64,000 nucleotides of DNA from Pacificimonas flava. GTDB lineage: Bacteria > Pseudomonadota > Alphaproteobacteria > Sphingomonadales > Sphingomonadaceae. Under the pieces are notes generated by a model. That model did not search any database, was not told the DNA's origin, and saw nothing but the letters and a program-made list of their open reading frames with translations. Shown here piece after piece: positions 17,519-27,207 of this stretch (within the stretch, counting starts at the first letter, position 1; every line of letters starts with the position of its first letter). The position numbers were made by a program, and so were the translations under genes. The stretch is from contig NZ_AMRV01000009.1 in assembly GCF_000342165.1 (NCBI RefSeq), positions 47,925-111,924 of the forward strand, in the 5' to 3' direction.

Positions 17519-18733
17519 CTACGCCGCCAGTTGCAGCTCCAGCCGGTCCCAGACCTCCACCAGCGCCTTGACGAGGTCCGCCATCATGGTCTCGTCATGG
17601 GAGGGACCCGGCGTGAAGCGCAGGCGCTCCGTTCCGCGCGGCACGGTCGGATAGTTTATGGGCTGAACGTAGACGCCGTACTCCATCAGCAGGACGTCGG
17701 AAATGCGCTTCGCTTTTACCGGATCGCCGACGAGCAGCGGCACGATGTGCGTTGTCGAGGGCATGACCGGCAGGCCGGCCTCGCTCATCATCGTCTTCAG
17801 CCGTGCGGCGGCGGCCTGTTGCGCATCCCGCTCCTCTACCGATTCCTTCAGGTGCCGCACGCTGGCCAGCGCGCCGGCAACGAGAACGGGCGACAGGCTG
17901 GTGGTGAAGATGAAGCCCGGCGCATAGCTGCGAATGACGTCGATCAGCGTCTTCTTCGCGGTGATGTAGCCGCCCATCACGCCGAACGCCTTGCCGAGCG
18001 TCCCCTCGATGATGGTCAGCCGGTCCGCCACCTCGTCGCGTTCGGAAATGCCGCCACCATGCGGGCCGTACATGCCGACCGCATGCACCTCATCGAGATA
18101 CGTCAGCGCGTTGTACTTGTCGGCCAGGTCGCAGATTTCGGCGATGGGGGCAATATCGCCGTCCATCGAATAGACGCTTTCGAAGGCGATCAGCTTCGGC
18201 GCCTCCGGATCGTCGGCGGCCAGCAGCTCCTCGAGATGCGTAAGGTCGTTATGGCGAAAGACGCGCTTTTCGCAGCCGGCATTGCGGATACCGGCGATCA
18301 TGGAGGCGTGGTTCAGTTCGTCGGAATAGACGATGCAGCCGGGCAAAAGCTTCGCCAAGGTGGACAGCGTCGCCTCGTTGGAGACATAGCCGCTGGTGAA
18401 AAGCAGCGCCGCCTCCTTCGCGTGCAGGCCGGCAAGCTCTTCCTCAAGCTGGATATGCAGGTGCGTGTTGCCGCCGATGTTGCGCGTGCCGCCGGACCCG
18501 GCGCCAACGTCGTGCAGCGCGCCCTCCATGGCCTCCACCACCTTCGGATGCTGGCCCATGCACAGATAATCGTTGGAGCACCAGACGGTGATCGGCTTTG
18601 GCCCGTTATGGCCCGCGAAGCAGCGCGCGTTCGGGAAGCTGCCGCGATTGCGCATGATATCGATGAAAACCCGGTAGCGGCCTTCCTCATGAAGACGCTC
18701 GATCGCCTTCTCGAATATCTGATCGTAGTTCAC
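17519..18733 (-). CDS. hemA: 5-aminolevulinate synthase (C4 pathway)
   Basis: ALAS condenses glycine and succinyl-CoA to 5-aminolevulinate, the first step of tetrapyrrole synthesis in alphaproteobacteria. The 404-residue product has the ALAS N-terminus ([20 protein letters not shown] from a GTG at 18733), [14 protein letters not shown], the GTRNIGGN motif, and PLP-binding Lys248 in EGTLGKAFG, the same number as in Rhodobacter capsulatus ALAS. An upstream open extension to 18793 is rejected because it lacks homology. hemB, the next pathway enzyme, lies 2.5 kb away on the other strand. Confidence 0.97.
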   Translation of the reverse strand: MNYDQIFEKAIERLHEEGRYRVFIDIMRNRGSFPNARCFAGHNGPKPITVWCSNDYLCMGQHPKVVEAMEGALHDVGAGSGGTRNIGGNTHLHIQLEEELAGLHAKEAALLFTSGYVSNEATLSTLAKLLPGCIVYSDELNHASMIAGIRNAGCEKRVFRHNDLTHLEELLAADDPEAPKLIAFESVYSMDGDIAPIAEICDLADKYNALTYLDEVHAVGMYGPHGGGISERDEVADRLTIIEGTLGKAFGVMGGYITAKKTLIDVIRSYAPGFIFTTSLSPVLVAGALASVRHLKESVEERDAQQAAAARLKTMMSEAGLPVMPSTTHIVPLLVGDPVKAKRISDVLLMEYGVYVQPINYPTVPRGTERLRFTPGPSHDETMMADLVKALVEVWDRLELQLAA

Positions 18734-18790
18734 GCGCGCTTCCGGATGTTGCTTCGATCTGCGGGCCCCATGTAGCGCCCGGCGCGCGCA

Positions 18791-18836
18791 CATTCACCCC
18801 CTCTTTTGTCGCACCGGACTGAAGAGGGGGTGAATG
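18791..18836. terminator. Strong 15-bp hairpin between hemA and the HIBCH gene
   Basis: A perfect 15-bp inverted repeat (CATTCACCCCCTCTT at 18791-18805 with its complement at 18822-18836) around a 16-base loop lies 19 bases after the hydrolase stop codon and upstream of hemA. The position suggests termination of the upstream minus-strand operon, although the flanking T run is short. Confidence 0.6.
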
Positions 18837-18855
18837 CAGCGGCAAGCAGGCCAGA

Positions 18856-19890
18856 TCAGAGGGCGAGATCGCCGTGCGGCGGTGTCTGGAAATAGGCGTC
18901 CACCATCTCGTCGGTCACGTCGCGCAGGTTCGAGGGATTCCAACGCGGCTTCCGGTCCTTGTCGATCAGCTGCGCGCGCACGCCCTCAAAAAAGTCGTTC
19001 CCCCTCTTGATGTTGCCGACGATGCGGTATTCCCGCTCCAGACAGGCGGCGAGGTCGTCATGCGCCCCTTCTCGCAAGGCGCGCAGCGTCAGCTTCATCG
19101 ACGTGGGCGACATCTTCATCAGGAGGTCGCGCTGCCCCTCCGCCCATTCGTCGCCCATGGAGAGGGACGACATGATGGCCTCGCAGGTGTCGCCGGAAAA
19201 ATGCTTGTCGATACCGTCGCGATACGCCTCGAGCGTCGGCGGCTGTTCCGGCGAGGCCGCGAACCGGTCGATGACGCCCGCGACGCCGTCCACATCGCTG
19301 GCAAGCGCCTCGATCAGCGCATCCAGATTGGCGGCGGGGACGTAGTGGGTCGCGATTTCCGCATAAAGGCAATCCTCCGCCTTCAGCCGCGCGCCGGTCA
19401 GGCCGAGATAGGCGCCCAGCGCGCCCGGCAGGCGCGGCAGGGCGTGCGTGCCGCCGACATCGGGAATGAGGCCGATGCCCGTTTCCGGCATGGCGAACAG
19501 CGTGTTCTCTGTCGCGATCCGATAATCGCCATGGATGGAAATGCCGACGCCGCCGCCCATGGTGATACCGTCCATCAGCGCCACATAGGGCTTCCTGTAC
19601 GTCCCGATCCTGTGGTTCATGCGGTATTCCTGGGCGAAGAAATTCTCCCAGTCCGCCGTTCCTTCCGTTCCGGCCCGGTGCAGGCCGACGACGTCGCCGC
19701 CGGCGCAGAAGGCCCGGCTCCCTGCCCCGCGGATCGCCACCACCGCGATCCCGTCGTCGCCCTCCCACGCGTCCAGCACGCGCAGGATTTCCGTGCACAT
19801 CTCCTCGTTCAGCGCATTCAGCGCCTTCTGCCGGTCGAGCGTGATGAGGCCCAGCCGGCCGCGCGTTTCGGAAAGGACGGTATTGGTCAT
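18856..19890 (-). CDS. 3-hydroxyisobutyryl-CoA hydrolase (enoyl-CoA hydratase/isomerase family)
   Basis: The 344-residue protein is a crotonase-fold enzyme of the HIBCH type, which frees 3-hydroxyisobutyrate from CoA in valine catabolism. It has the CoA/oxyanion segments AFCAGGDV and GITMGGGVGIS, the PETGIGLIPDVGG motif and the long HIBCH-specific C-terminal part (SPTSMKLTLRALREG, EYRIV, DFFEGVRAQLIDKDRKPRWNP is the conserved order). It overlaps the upstream thioesterase gene by 4 bp (ATGA), indicating translational coupling. Confidence 0.92.
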   Translation of the reverse strand: MTNTVLSETRGRLGLITLDRQKALNALNEEMCTEILRVLDAWEGDDGIAVVAIRGAGSRAFCAGGDVVGLHRAGTEGTADWENFFAQEYRMNHRIGTYRKPYVALMDGITMGGGVGISIHGDYRIATENTLFAMPETGIGLIPDVGGTHALPRLPGALGAYLGLTGARLKAEDCLYAEIATHYVPAANLDALIEALASDVDGVAGVIDRFAASPEQPPTLEAYRDGIDKHFSGDTCEAIMSSLSMGDEWAEGQRDLLMKMSPTSMKLTLRALREGAHDDLAACLEREYRIVGNIKRGNDFFEGVRAQLIDKDRKPRWNPSNLRDVTDEMVDAYFQTPPHGDLAL

Positions 19891-20333
19891 TGTGTCTCCA
19901 CGAGGTTCGGATTGTCGAGGTCGATGGGGGCGGCCGTGGTCGTCAGGCGGGCGAGCATGGTGCCCTCCCCGTCCTCCAGATCCGCCTCCATGAAGCTGAT
20001 CTTGCGGCCGAACTTAATGCAGCGGCCGTTCGCAAAAAGCCGCCCGTGCCGGGCCGGACGGAAAAAGCTGACCTTCATTTCCAGCGTCGGCACGAAGATC
20101 TTCTTCTTGGAAAAGACGATGGCGGCATAGGCGGCGGCATCGTCCAGCATGGCCGCGACGATGCCGCCCTGCACGGTGCCACTGGGGTTGCAGAGATGAT
20201 CGCCGATGTCGAAGGCCATGCGCACCGTGCCGGCATCCTGATCGACGGCGAGCAGCTCCGTATTCAGGAAGCGGGCCGTCGGCGGCGCGCGGCGGTTCAT
20301 CCGCTCCAGCACCTCCTCGTTCGTCATCACCAT
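19887..20333 (-). CDS. PaaI-family hotdog thioesterase
   Basis: The 148-residue product is a single hotdog domain of the PaaI/acyl-CoA thioesterase type. It has CNPSGTVQGGIVAAMLDDAAA, with the HGG-like (here QGG) segment before the central helix, and an acidic residue in the helix. Substrate unknown; hydroxyphenylacetyl-CoA or medium-chain acyl-CoAs are typical. It is coupled to the 3-hydroxyisobutyryl-CoA hydrolase by a 4-bp overlap. Confidence 0.85.
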   Translation of the reverse strand: MVMTNEEVLERMNRRAPPTARFLNTELLAVDQDAGTVRMAFDIGDHLCNPSGTVQGGIVAAMLDDAAAYAAIVFSKKKIFVPTLEMKVSFFRPARHGRLFANGRCIKFGRKISFMEADLEDGEGTMLARLTTTAAPIDLDNPNLVETQ

Positions 20334-20344
20334 GTCTGCACCCC

Positions 20345-21142
20345 CTACAGATAATCCGTCTGCGTCAAGCCGCGCGCGGCAAGCGCAGGCGCCAGCGCGT
20401 CTACCGCAGCGGTCCGGGCCGTGAACACTGCCCTATGTGCCGGTTCGTCTTCGCTCCACCGCCTGCCGGCGAGCAGATGCGCGGTTCTGCGGGCGATCCC
20501 CGCGCCGCCGTCCAGAAAGGCAATGTCCTGCCGGCCAGACGCGGCGACGAGTCGGTCCTCGACGAGCGGGAAGTGCGTACAGGCGAGAACGCAGACGTCC
20601 ATGCACGCCCCGCCGTCCTGTGCCAGCAAACCACGCATCGGTCCTTCGAACTCGCTCTCGGGCACGGTTTCCCCGCGCAGCACCGCCTCGGCAGCGGCGG
20701 CGAGGCCGGATGCGCCGTGACGCAAAACGGTGCACCCGGCCGCGAAGCGCGCGGTGAGATCGTCGACGTAACGCTGGCGCACCGTCGCCGGGGTGCCGAG
20801 GACGCCGATCACGCCCGTCCGCGTCCGCTCGGCGGCCGGCTTGATCGCCGGCACCGTGCCGACGACGGGCAGATCAAGTGCGGCGCGCACATGATCGAGC
20901 GCTATGGTCGAGGCGGTGTTGCAGGCAATGACGACCAGCGCGGGCCGGTAGCGTTCGACCAGACGGCCGAGAAGAGCGGGCACGCGGGCCGCGATCTCTG
21001 CCTCGGTCTTGGATCCGTAGGGGAAACCGGCATTGTCGGCGGCATAGACGATCGGCGCGTTCGGTAGCCGGGACATGATCGGGCCGGCGACAGACAGGCC
21101 GCCAATACCGGAATCGAAAATAAGGAGGGGCGCGGAGGTCAT
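20345..21142 (-). CDS. murI: Glutamate racemase
   Basis: MurI makes D-glutamate for peptidoglycan. The 265-residue protein has the N-terminal IFDSGIGGLSV motif, the two catalytic cysteines Cys74 (VIACNTAST) and Cys188 (LACTHFPL), and YAADNAGFPYG. ATG 21142 has GGAGG upstream and gives the expected N-terminus; the extension to 21181 has no support. It begins 62 bases from the divergent hemB start, so the two share a short promoter region. Confidence 0.95.
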   Translation of the reverse strand: MTSAPLLIFDSGIGGLSVAGPIMSRLPNAPIVYAADNAGFPYGSKTEAEIAARVPALLGRLVERYRPALVVIACNTASTIALDHVRAALDLPVVGTVPAIKPAAERTRTGVIGVLGTPATVRQRYVDDLTARFAAGCTVLRHGASGLAAAAEAVLRGETVPESEFEGPMRGLLAQDGGACMDVCVLACTHFPLVEDRLVAASGRQDIAFLDGGAGIARRTAHLLAGRRWSEDEPAHRAVFTARTAAVDALAPALAARGLTQTDYL

Positions 21143-21192
21143 GCCGTACCCGCAGATGGCCGGAGCCCTTGCAAAGTTCAACGGTAAGTTGA

Positions 21193-22197
<1,005 letters not shown>

Positions 22198-22266
22198 GCT
22201 GACGGGACTTGTCCGGTGGAAGGTTCGGGGGGTCCCTCCTTTTCGGCCTGACCGATCAACACCATC

Positions 22267-22361
22267 GTCATCCCGGCGCAGGCCGGGACCCACCCCATTT
22301 GTTTTGGACTTCCGCTTTGGACGACCTGTCACGGCATGGTCCCGGCCTGCGCCGGGATGAC
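22267..22361. repeat. Inverted pair of identical REP-like palindromes
   Basis: The 24-mer at 22267-22290 (starting GTCATCCCGGCGCAGG) recurs as its exact reverse complement at 22338-22361, with 47 bases between. Each copy is itself an imperfect palindrome (CCCGGC..GCCGGG). This is the typical head-to-head arrangement of a bacterial interspersed mosaic element and would form a large cruciform or hairpin in transcripts from hemB. Confidence 0.85.
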
Positions 22362-22452
22362 GACTTTGTGAGAGACGCTGCCCAGGCTTGTCGGCGCGCC
22401 GATCAACCGCTTATGCCTTTTGGCCCACACCACGCACGCGGACGGGGAGATC

Positions 22453-22824
22453 ATGCGGAAGGTTCGGCTGAACCGGGCATCCTACTGGACGGCGATGGGC
22501 GCCGTTCTGGCCGTTCTGTTCGTGCTGAACAGCCTGGGCCTGCCGCCGGGGCTGATGGAACTGGCATTGCTGGCGCTGGGCATTCCGCGTCTTCACGATG
22601 CAGGGCATAGCGGCTGGTGGCTGACAGGGCTGTTCGGAGGCCAGGCCGCCATGATCGGACTTGCCGTATATTTCGGCCGGGAGTGGCGCCCCGGATCCGA
22701 AATCGCGCTGCTTCTGGCGGGCACCTACTGGATCGCGGTCATCATCGTTGGGACGATCCCCGGCCAGCGCCGCGCGAACCGCTGGGGCGCGCCGCCGCGA
22801 GCGGGCATTTCCTTGGCGCGCTGA
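22453..22824 (+). CDS. DUF805-like small membrane protein
   Basis: The 123-residue protein has three or four hydrophobic segments and the DUF805 hallmarks: RLHDAGHSGWW following the second TM segment and a C-terminal GTIPGQRRANRWGAPP, equivalent to the family's GTxGxNRFGPxP. Function of DUF805 is unknown. The ATG at 22453 is preceded by GGGGAGA. It is followed by a small terminator. Confidence 0.75.
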   Translation: MRKVRLNRASYWTAMGAVLAVLFVLNSLGLPPGLMELALLALGIPRLHDAGHSGWWLTGLFGGQAAMIGLAVYFGREWRPGSEIALLLAGTYWIAVIIVGTIPGQRRANRWGAPPRAGISLAR

Positions 22825-22826
22825 CC

Positions 22827-22857
22827 CCCCTCTTTTCTCGCGGTTGTGAGGGGTTTT
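22827..22857 (+). terminator. Short terminator after the DUF805 gene
   Basis: CCCCTC (22827-22832) pairs with GAGGGG (22848-22853), followed by TTTT. The stem is short but GC-only and sits 2 bases after the stop codon. Confidence 0.6.
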
Positions 22858-22908
22858 CACGACCCCTACCCTCCCCGCCCACAACCTGATCCTGGGGAGG
22901 TTCAAGCC

Positions 22909-24432
22909 GTGCATCCGTTCGTTCACGCCGCCGCCACGCCCGAAAAACCCGCCATCATCATGGCCGACGGGTCCGGGACGCTCAGCTATGCGGAACTTGA
23001 GGCGCAATCGAACCGGGCGGCGCATTTCTTCCGCGGACAAGGGCTGCAGCGAGGCGATACGGTCGCCTTCCTCCTGGAAAACAGCCTGGAATATCTGCCG
23101 CTTTGCTGGGGCGCGCAGCGCGCGGGGCTGATCTTCGTCGCCATGTCGACTAAGCTCGGCCCGCAGGAAACGCAGTATATCGTCGAGAATTCCGGTGCCC
23201 ATATCGTCATCGCCCATGGCGCCCTCGCGGACGTTGCGAAGGCGCTGACCGCGCCGAAGGGAGGCTATTCGCTGGGCGGACCGATCGAGGGATTCGACCC
23301 CCTGGAACCTGAACTTGCCGCGCAGCCGCCGGGACGTATCTCCGACGAAAGCCAGGGCCGCGATATGCTGTACTCCTCCGGCACGACCGGACAGCCCAAG
23401 GGGATCACAGGGCCGCTGCCGGAGGGGCCGCTTGACGAACCCAATGCGCTCCTCGGGCTGACGAAGATGCTGTACAGCTTCTCGCCCGACATGCGCTATC
23501 TATCGCCTGCGCCGCTCTATCACGCCGCGCCGCTGCGCTATTGCATGGCGGTCCACCGTTTCGGCGGCACCGTCGTCGTCATGAAGAGCTTCGACCCGGA
23601 ACGCTATCTGGCGCTGGTGGAGGAACACCGGATCACGCACTCCCAACTGGTCCCCACCATGTTCGTGCGCATGCTGAAACTGCCGGAGGATGTGCGCGCA
23701 CGTTACGACACCTCCTCGCTTCAGGTGGCGATCCATGCCGCCGCGCCCTGCCCAGTCGAGGTCAAGCGGCGCATGATCGACTGGTGGGGGCCGGTCATCC
23801 ACGAATATTACGCGTCCACGGAAGGGACGGGCTTCTGCGCCATCAACGCGGAGGAGTGGCAGGCGAAGCCGGGCAGCGTCGGCAAATCCTATGTCGGCGA
23901 GATCCGTATCCTGGGTGAGGACGACAACCCCCTGCCGCCGGGCCGCGAGGGCCGCATCTTCTTCGCGGGCGGCGGCGATTTCGAATATCACAATGCGCCG
24001 GAAAAAACGGCCGGTGCGAAACATCCCGAGCACGGCGCTACCTTCGGCGATATCGGCTATGTCGATGAGGACGGTTATCTGTTCCTGACCGACCGCGCCG
24101 CCTACATGATCATCTCTGGCGGCGTGAACATCTACCCGCAGGAGGCGGAGGACGTTCTCGTCATGCATCCGAAGGTAGCCGACGTCGCCGTCATCGGCGT
24201 CCCGCACGAGGAGATGGGCGAAGAGGTGAAGGCTGTGGTACAACCCCGGAACTGGGCCGATGCGGGCCCCGAACTGGAGGCCGAGCTGATCGGCTTCGTG
24301 CGGGAAAGGCTGAGCCACGTAAAATGCCCCCGAAGCATCGATTTCGAGAAGGAACTGCCGCGCCACGATACAGGCAAGCTGTACAAGCGCCTGTTGAAGG
24401 ACAGGTACAAGGCAGCGGCAACGGCCGCCTGA
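22909..24432 (+). CDS. Acyl-CoA synthetase (AMP-forming, ANL superfamily)
   Basis: It activates a carboxylic acid to acyl-AMP then acyl-CoA. The 507-residue product has the P-loop YSSGTTGQPKG, the A5 region YYASTEGTGF, the A8 hinge ISGGVNIYPQEAE and the catalytic Lys in PRHDTGKLYKR. It looks like the FadD13/long-chain group common in sphingomonads, but the chain length cannot be read. The GTG at 22909 is chosen because GGGGAGG lies 9 bases upstream; an ATG at 22846 lacks this. Its stop overlaps the start region of the META lipoprotein. Confidence 0.9.
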   Translation: MHPFVHAAATPEKPAIIMADGSGTLSYAELEAQSNRAAHFFRGQGLQRGDTVAFLLENSLEYLPLCWGAQRAGLIFVAMSTKLGPQETQYIVENSGAHIVIAHGALADVAKALTAPKGGYSLGGPIEGFDPLEPELAAQPPGRISDESQGRDMLYSSGTTGQPKGITGPLPEGPLDEPNALLGLTKMLYSFSPDMRYLSPAPLYHAAPLRYCMAVHRFGGTVVVMKSFDPERYLALVEEHRITHSQLVPTMFVRMLKLPEDVRARYDTSSLQVAIHAAAPCPVEVKRRMIDWWGPVIHEYYASTEGTGFCAINAEEWQAKPGSVGKSYVGEIRILGEDDNPLPPGREGRIFFAGGGDFEYHNAPEKTAGAKHPEHGATFGDIGYVDEDGYLFLTDRAAYMIISGGVNIYPQEAEDVLVMHPKVADVAVIGVPHEEMGEEVKAVVQPRNWADAGPELEAELIGFVRERLSHVKCPRSIDFEKELPRHDTGKLYKRLLKDRYKAAATAA

Positions 24433-25421
24433 GCGCCCGTTTGGCCCTTGCCAGCCTGTGCCTGATCGCCGCTTGCGATGGTGATGCCGCGCGTGATGAC
24501 ACCCAATCGCCGGCAGGCACGCGGCCTGCGGGAAATGCAGGGAACGAAACGGACGCGGATGGCGCGGCGACCAGCGAAAGCGAAACGCCACTCGGCCGTG
24601 CCGCCCGCTCTGTCACCGGCGCAGGACTGCGCGCGGCCCGCGAACTCAATCGCCCGGTCAAGAGCGCGGAGCCGGCGCGGCTGTCCGAAACGCTTGCCAT
24701 TACCGGGACGGGCGGGACGTGGCACGCCCTGCTGACACCGCAGCAACTGGTCTTTCGAACGCCGGAACGGCGCGGATGGTACGCCGCCTCCTACAGCGGC
24801 ACCGTCACGTCCGGCTCGCACGAGCTGAAATTACCTGAAAGCCGCTCGACGCTGCGCGTCATGCCGGGGGCCTGCCGAGATCCGCAGCTTGCACCGGCGC
24901 ATCCGCACGGCGTGACCTTCGCCCATGGCGGGAATGCGCTGACAGGCTGCGCCGGAGCCGTAAAGCCGCCGGAAGAGCTTGAAAATACGGTCTGGCGCAT
25001 CCTTGCCGTCGGGGAAGAGGTCCCGCCGGCGGACGCGCACACCGTGGCGACCCTCAGCTTCGATCGAAGGGGGCATATCGGCGGCACCGCCGGCTGCAGC
25101 GCTGCACACCTGCCGCTTGCCCTGGACGGCAATGGCTTCACCCAGCTGGAGGCGGCAAGCGGCGCCCGGGAAGAGGCCGAACCGGAGGATGGCTCGGACG
25201 GAAATATCCCGAACGGAAACCCGACAGGCATGCGCCTGACGCGCGGCGACTGCGAGGCCGAGGGGGACGGCGCATTCGGACGCATGGCCTTGGCGGCGAT
25301 GGACGACGCCCTGGGCTGGACCATCAACGACGGCAGGCTGATCGTCGATCTGGGGAACGGCAACGAACTGATCGCCAGTCCCATTACTCAGCGTCAGACG
25401 TCTTTTGACAATCGCCCGTAA
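24429..25421 (+). CDS. Lipoprotein with COG3650-like and META (HslJ-like) domains; start uncertain
   Basis: A lipobox (LCLIAAC, Cys about residue 16) opens the protein, followed by a low-complexity linker. A central domain resembles COG3650 (GTWHALLTPQQLVFRTP ... LRVMPGACRDP ... ALTGCAGA) and a C-terminal META domain follows (NTVWRILAVGEEVP, GTAGCSAAH, RGDC, RMALAAMDD). HslJ-type META proteins are linked to heat and antibiotic stress. No ATG or GTG stands at a suitable place: candidates are CTG 24429 (used here), TTG 24441, or an ATG at 24324 deep inside the synthetase gene. The 3' end overlaps the convergent aguB by 28 bp. Confidence 0.7.
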   Translation: MSARLALASLCLIAACDGDAARDDTQSPAGTRPAGNAGNETDADGAATSESETPLGRAARSVTGAGLRAARELNRPVKSAEPARLSETLAITGTGGTWHALLTPQQLVFRTPERRGWYAASYSGTVTSGSHELKLPESRSTLRVMPGACRDPQLAPAHPHGVTFAHGGNALTGCAGAVKPPEELENTVWRILAVGEEVPPADAHTVATLSFDRRGHIGGTAGCSAAHLPLALDGNGFTQLEAASGAREEAEPEDGSDGNIPNGNPTGMRLTRGDCEAEGDGAFGRMALAAMDDALGWTINDGRLIVDLGNGNELIASPITQRQTSFDNRP

Positions 25422-26242
25422 AGATCAGGCCGGCGGTCGCGGAAAAAGCCGAAGCTGGCCCGATGCCCTCTGACGACGTCAAGATCGAACGCCCTGCATA
25501 CGAACCCGGTCTCCATCCGGTCCAACTCGTCCCGGGTATCACCATATTCATCGACGATGAAGCTGGACCCGTAGAAGGTTTGGCCGTCCTCGGTTCCCGT
25601 TCGGTTCGCTGCGACGACAGGACAGGTGTTGGAGACTGCATGGCCTGTCATCGCGCGCTTCCACATCGCGGCGGTGTCGAGGTCGGGTTCCTCGGGCTCG
25701 GATCCGATGGCCGTCGGATAGAACAACAATTCCGCGCCCATCAACACCATGGCGCGCGCGGTTTCCGGAAACCACTGGTCCCAGCAGATGCCGACGCCGA
25801 TCTTGCCAAAGCTCGTGTCCCAGACCTTGAAGCCCGTGTTTCCGGGCCGAAAATAGAATTTCTCCTCATAGCCGGGACCGTCCGGAATGTGGCTCTTCCG
25901 GTAAACGCCGTCGATCTCGCCATCCGGCCGGATCATCGCCATGCTGTTATAATGGTGAACCCCGTCGCGTTCGAAGAAGCTGGCGGGGATATAGGTGCCG
26001 GTCTGTTTCGCGACCTTCTGCATGGCGAGAACGGGCGGGCTGTCGGATAGCGGCCTTGCGCGCTCGAACAAATCCTCGCGCTCGTAACGGCAGAAATAAT
26101 GGCCCTGAAACAGCTCCGGCGGCAATATGATATTGGCACCGGCCCGCGCGGCATCCGCAACCAGATCGGACGTCGCCTGGATGTCGGCCCTCTCATCGTC
26201 GGTGAAGGACAATTGCAGTCCGGCGGCCGTCACCATCCTCAT
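25394..26242 (-). CDS. aguB: N-carbamoylputrescine amidase
   Basis: AguB hydrolyses N-carbamoylputrescine to putrescine, CO2 and ammonia. The 282-residue nitrilase-fold protein has the catalytic triad Glu43 (LPPELF), Lys116 (YRKSHIP) and Cys153 (GICWDQWFPE). The motifs PGYEEKFYFRPGNTG and AANRTG match AguB rather than other nitrilases. It overlaps aguA by 4 bp (ATGA), so the two are translated together and complete the agmatine route to putrescine. Confidence 0.95.
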   Translation of the reverse strand: MRMVTAAGLQLSFTDDERADIQATSDLVADAARAGANIILPPELFQGHYFCRYEREDLFERARPLSDSPPVLAMQKVAKQTGTYIPASFFERDGVHHYNSMAMIRPDGEIDGVYRKSHIPDGPGYEEKFYFRPGNTGFKVWDTSFGKIGVGICWDQWFPETARAMVLMGAELLFYPTAIGSEPEEPDLDTAAMWKRAMTGHAVSNTCPVVAANRTGTEDGQTFYGSSFIVDEYGDTRDELDRMETGFVCRAFDLDVVRGHRASFGFFRDRRPDLYGRLSKDV

Positions 26243-27207
26243 GCCGGCACCTCCCTCGTCATGCAGTGAAACGCGCCGCCCCCCGATAGAAGCGCGCGCG
26301 CATCCAGACCGATGGCCTCCCGCCCCGGAAACAACGCACCCAGTGCCTGAACGGCCGGTTTGTCCATGGGAACGGCGTAGGTGGGCACGATGACCCTCTC
26401 GTTGGTCAGAATGAAGTTCATATAGCTCGCCGGCACGATCTCTCCGTCAGTGCCCTTCACGCGCCCGGCGGAGGGGATGCGCACCACATCGATCCGCGCC
26501 TCGGCGAGTCGACGCGCGGCGTCCTCATAGACAAGGGCGTTCGGATCGTCGGTCCCCATCGCCTGCGGCACCACGGCGCGGCCGACCGCAACGAAGCGGG
26601 CCAGATTGTCCACATGGCCGTCGGTATGGTCCTTTGCCAGACCCCGACCCAGCCAGATCAGGCGGTCGAATCCCAGCGCCTCGCAAACGGCGCGCTCGAC
26701 ATCCTGCCTGTCCATGCCCGGATTGCGGTTCGGATTGAGAAGGCATTCCTCTGTCGTGATGGCGAGGCCGTTGCCGTCATGGTCGATCGCGCCCCCTTCC
26801 AGAACGAAGTCGTGCGCGTCCAGCCGCCGACCCTCGCGCCGTGCCAGCACGGCCGCGACGCGCTCGTCCCCCGGCATCTCGAACTTGCCGCCCCAGCCGT
26901 TGAACCGAAACGCAGCGGCGCGGTCGCCGGCGAAGATCGGCCCGGTGTCGCGCAGCCAGATGTCTCCGTAGCGTGTCCGGAGAAAGTCCGCCCCGCGCAG
27001 GTCGCCCACCGCAGCCCGCGCGGCAGCCTCGGCGGCTGCATCCGGCACGAGCATCGTCGCCGGCGTGCCGCCGACGACGATGGCACGCAGCAGGAAGGCT
27101 GCCCCCTGCTGCGCCGCCTCAAGCGCCCCGTGCCATTCCCGGCGGCGCCAGGGCCATGCCGTGTAGATGCGGGCAACCGGTGCCCATTCCGGTGGCGGCA
27201 GGCTCAT
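26239..27207 (-). CDS. aguA: Agmatine deiminase
   Basis: AguA converts agmatine to N-carbamoylputrescine. The 322-residue protein has the agmatine deiminase motifs RDTGPIF, FNGWGGKF, LEGGAIDHDGNG, the catalytic His in KDHTDGHVDN and the nucleophile Cys315 near the C-terminus (GGGAFHCMT). No arginine decarboxylase is present in the window. The upstream M28 peptidase gene overlaps its start by 4 bp, so aguAB could be transcribed with the ppx-rlmE-peptidase operon. Confidence 0.95.
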   Translation of the reverse strand: MSLPPPEWAPVARIYTAWPWRRREWHGALEAAQQGAAFLLRAIVVGGTPATMLVPDAAAEAAARAAVGDLRGADFLRTRYGDIWLRDTGPIFAGDRAAAFRFNGWGGKFEMPGDERVAAVLARREGRRLDAHDFVLEGGAIDHDGNGLAITTEECLLNPNRNPGMDRQDVERAVCEALGFDRLIWLGRGLAKDHTDGHVDNLARFVAVGRAVVPQAMGTDDPNALVYEDAARRLAEARIDVVRIPSAGRVKGTDGEIVPASYMNFILTNERVIVPTYAVPMDKPAVQALGALFPGREAIGLDARALLSGGGAFHCMTREVPA

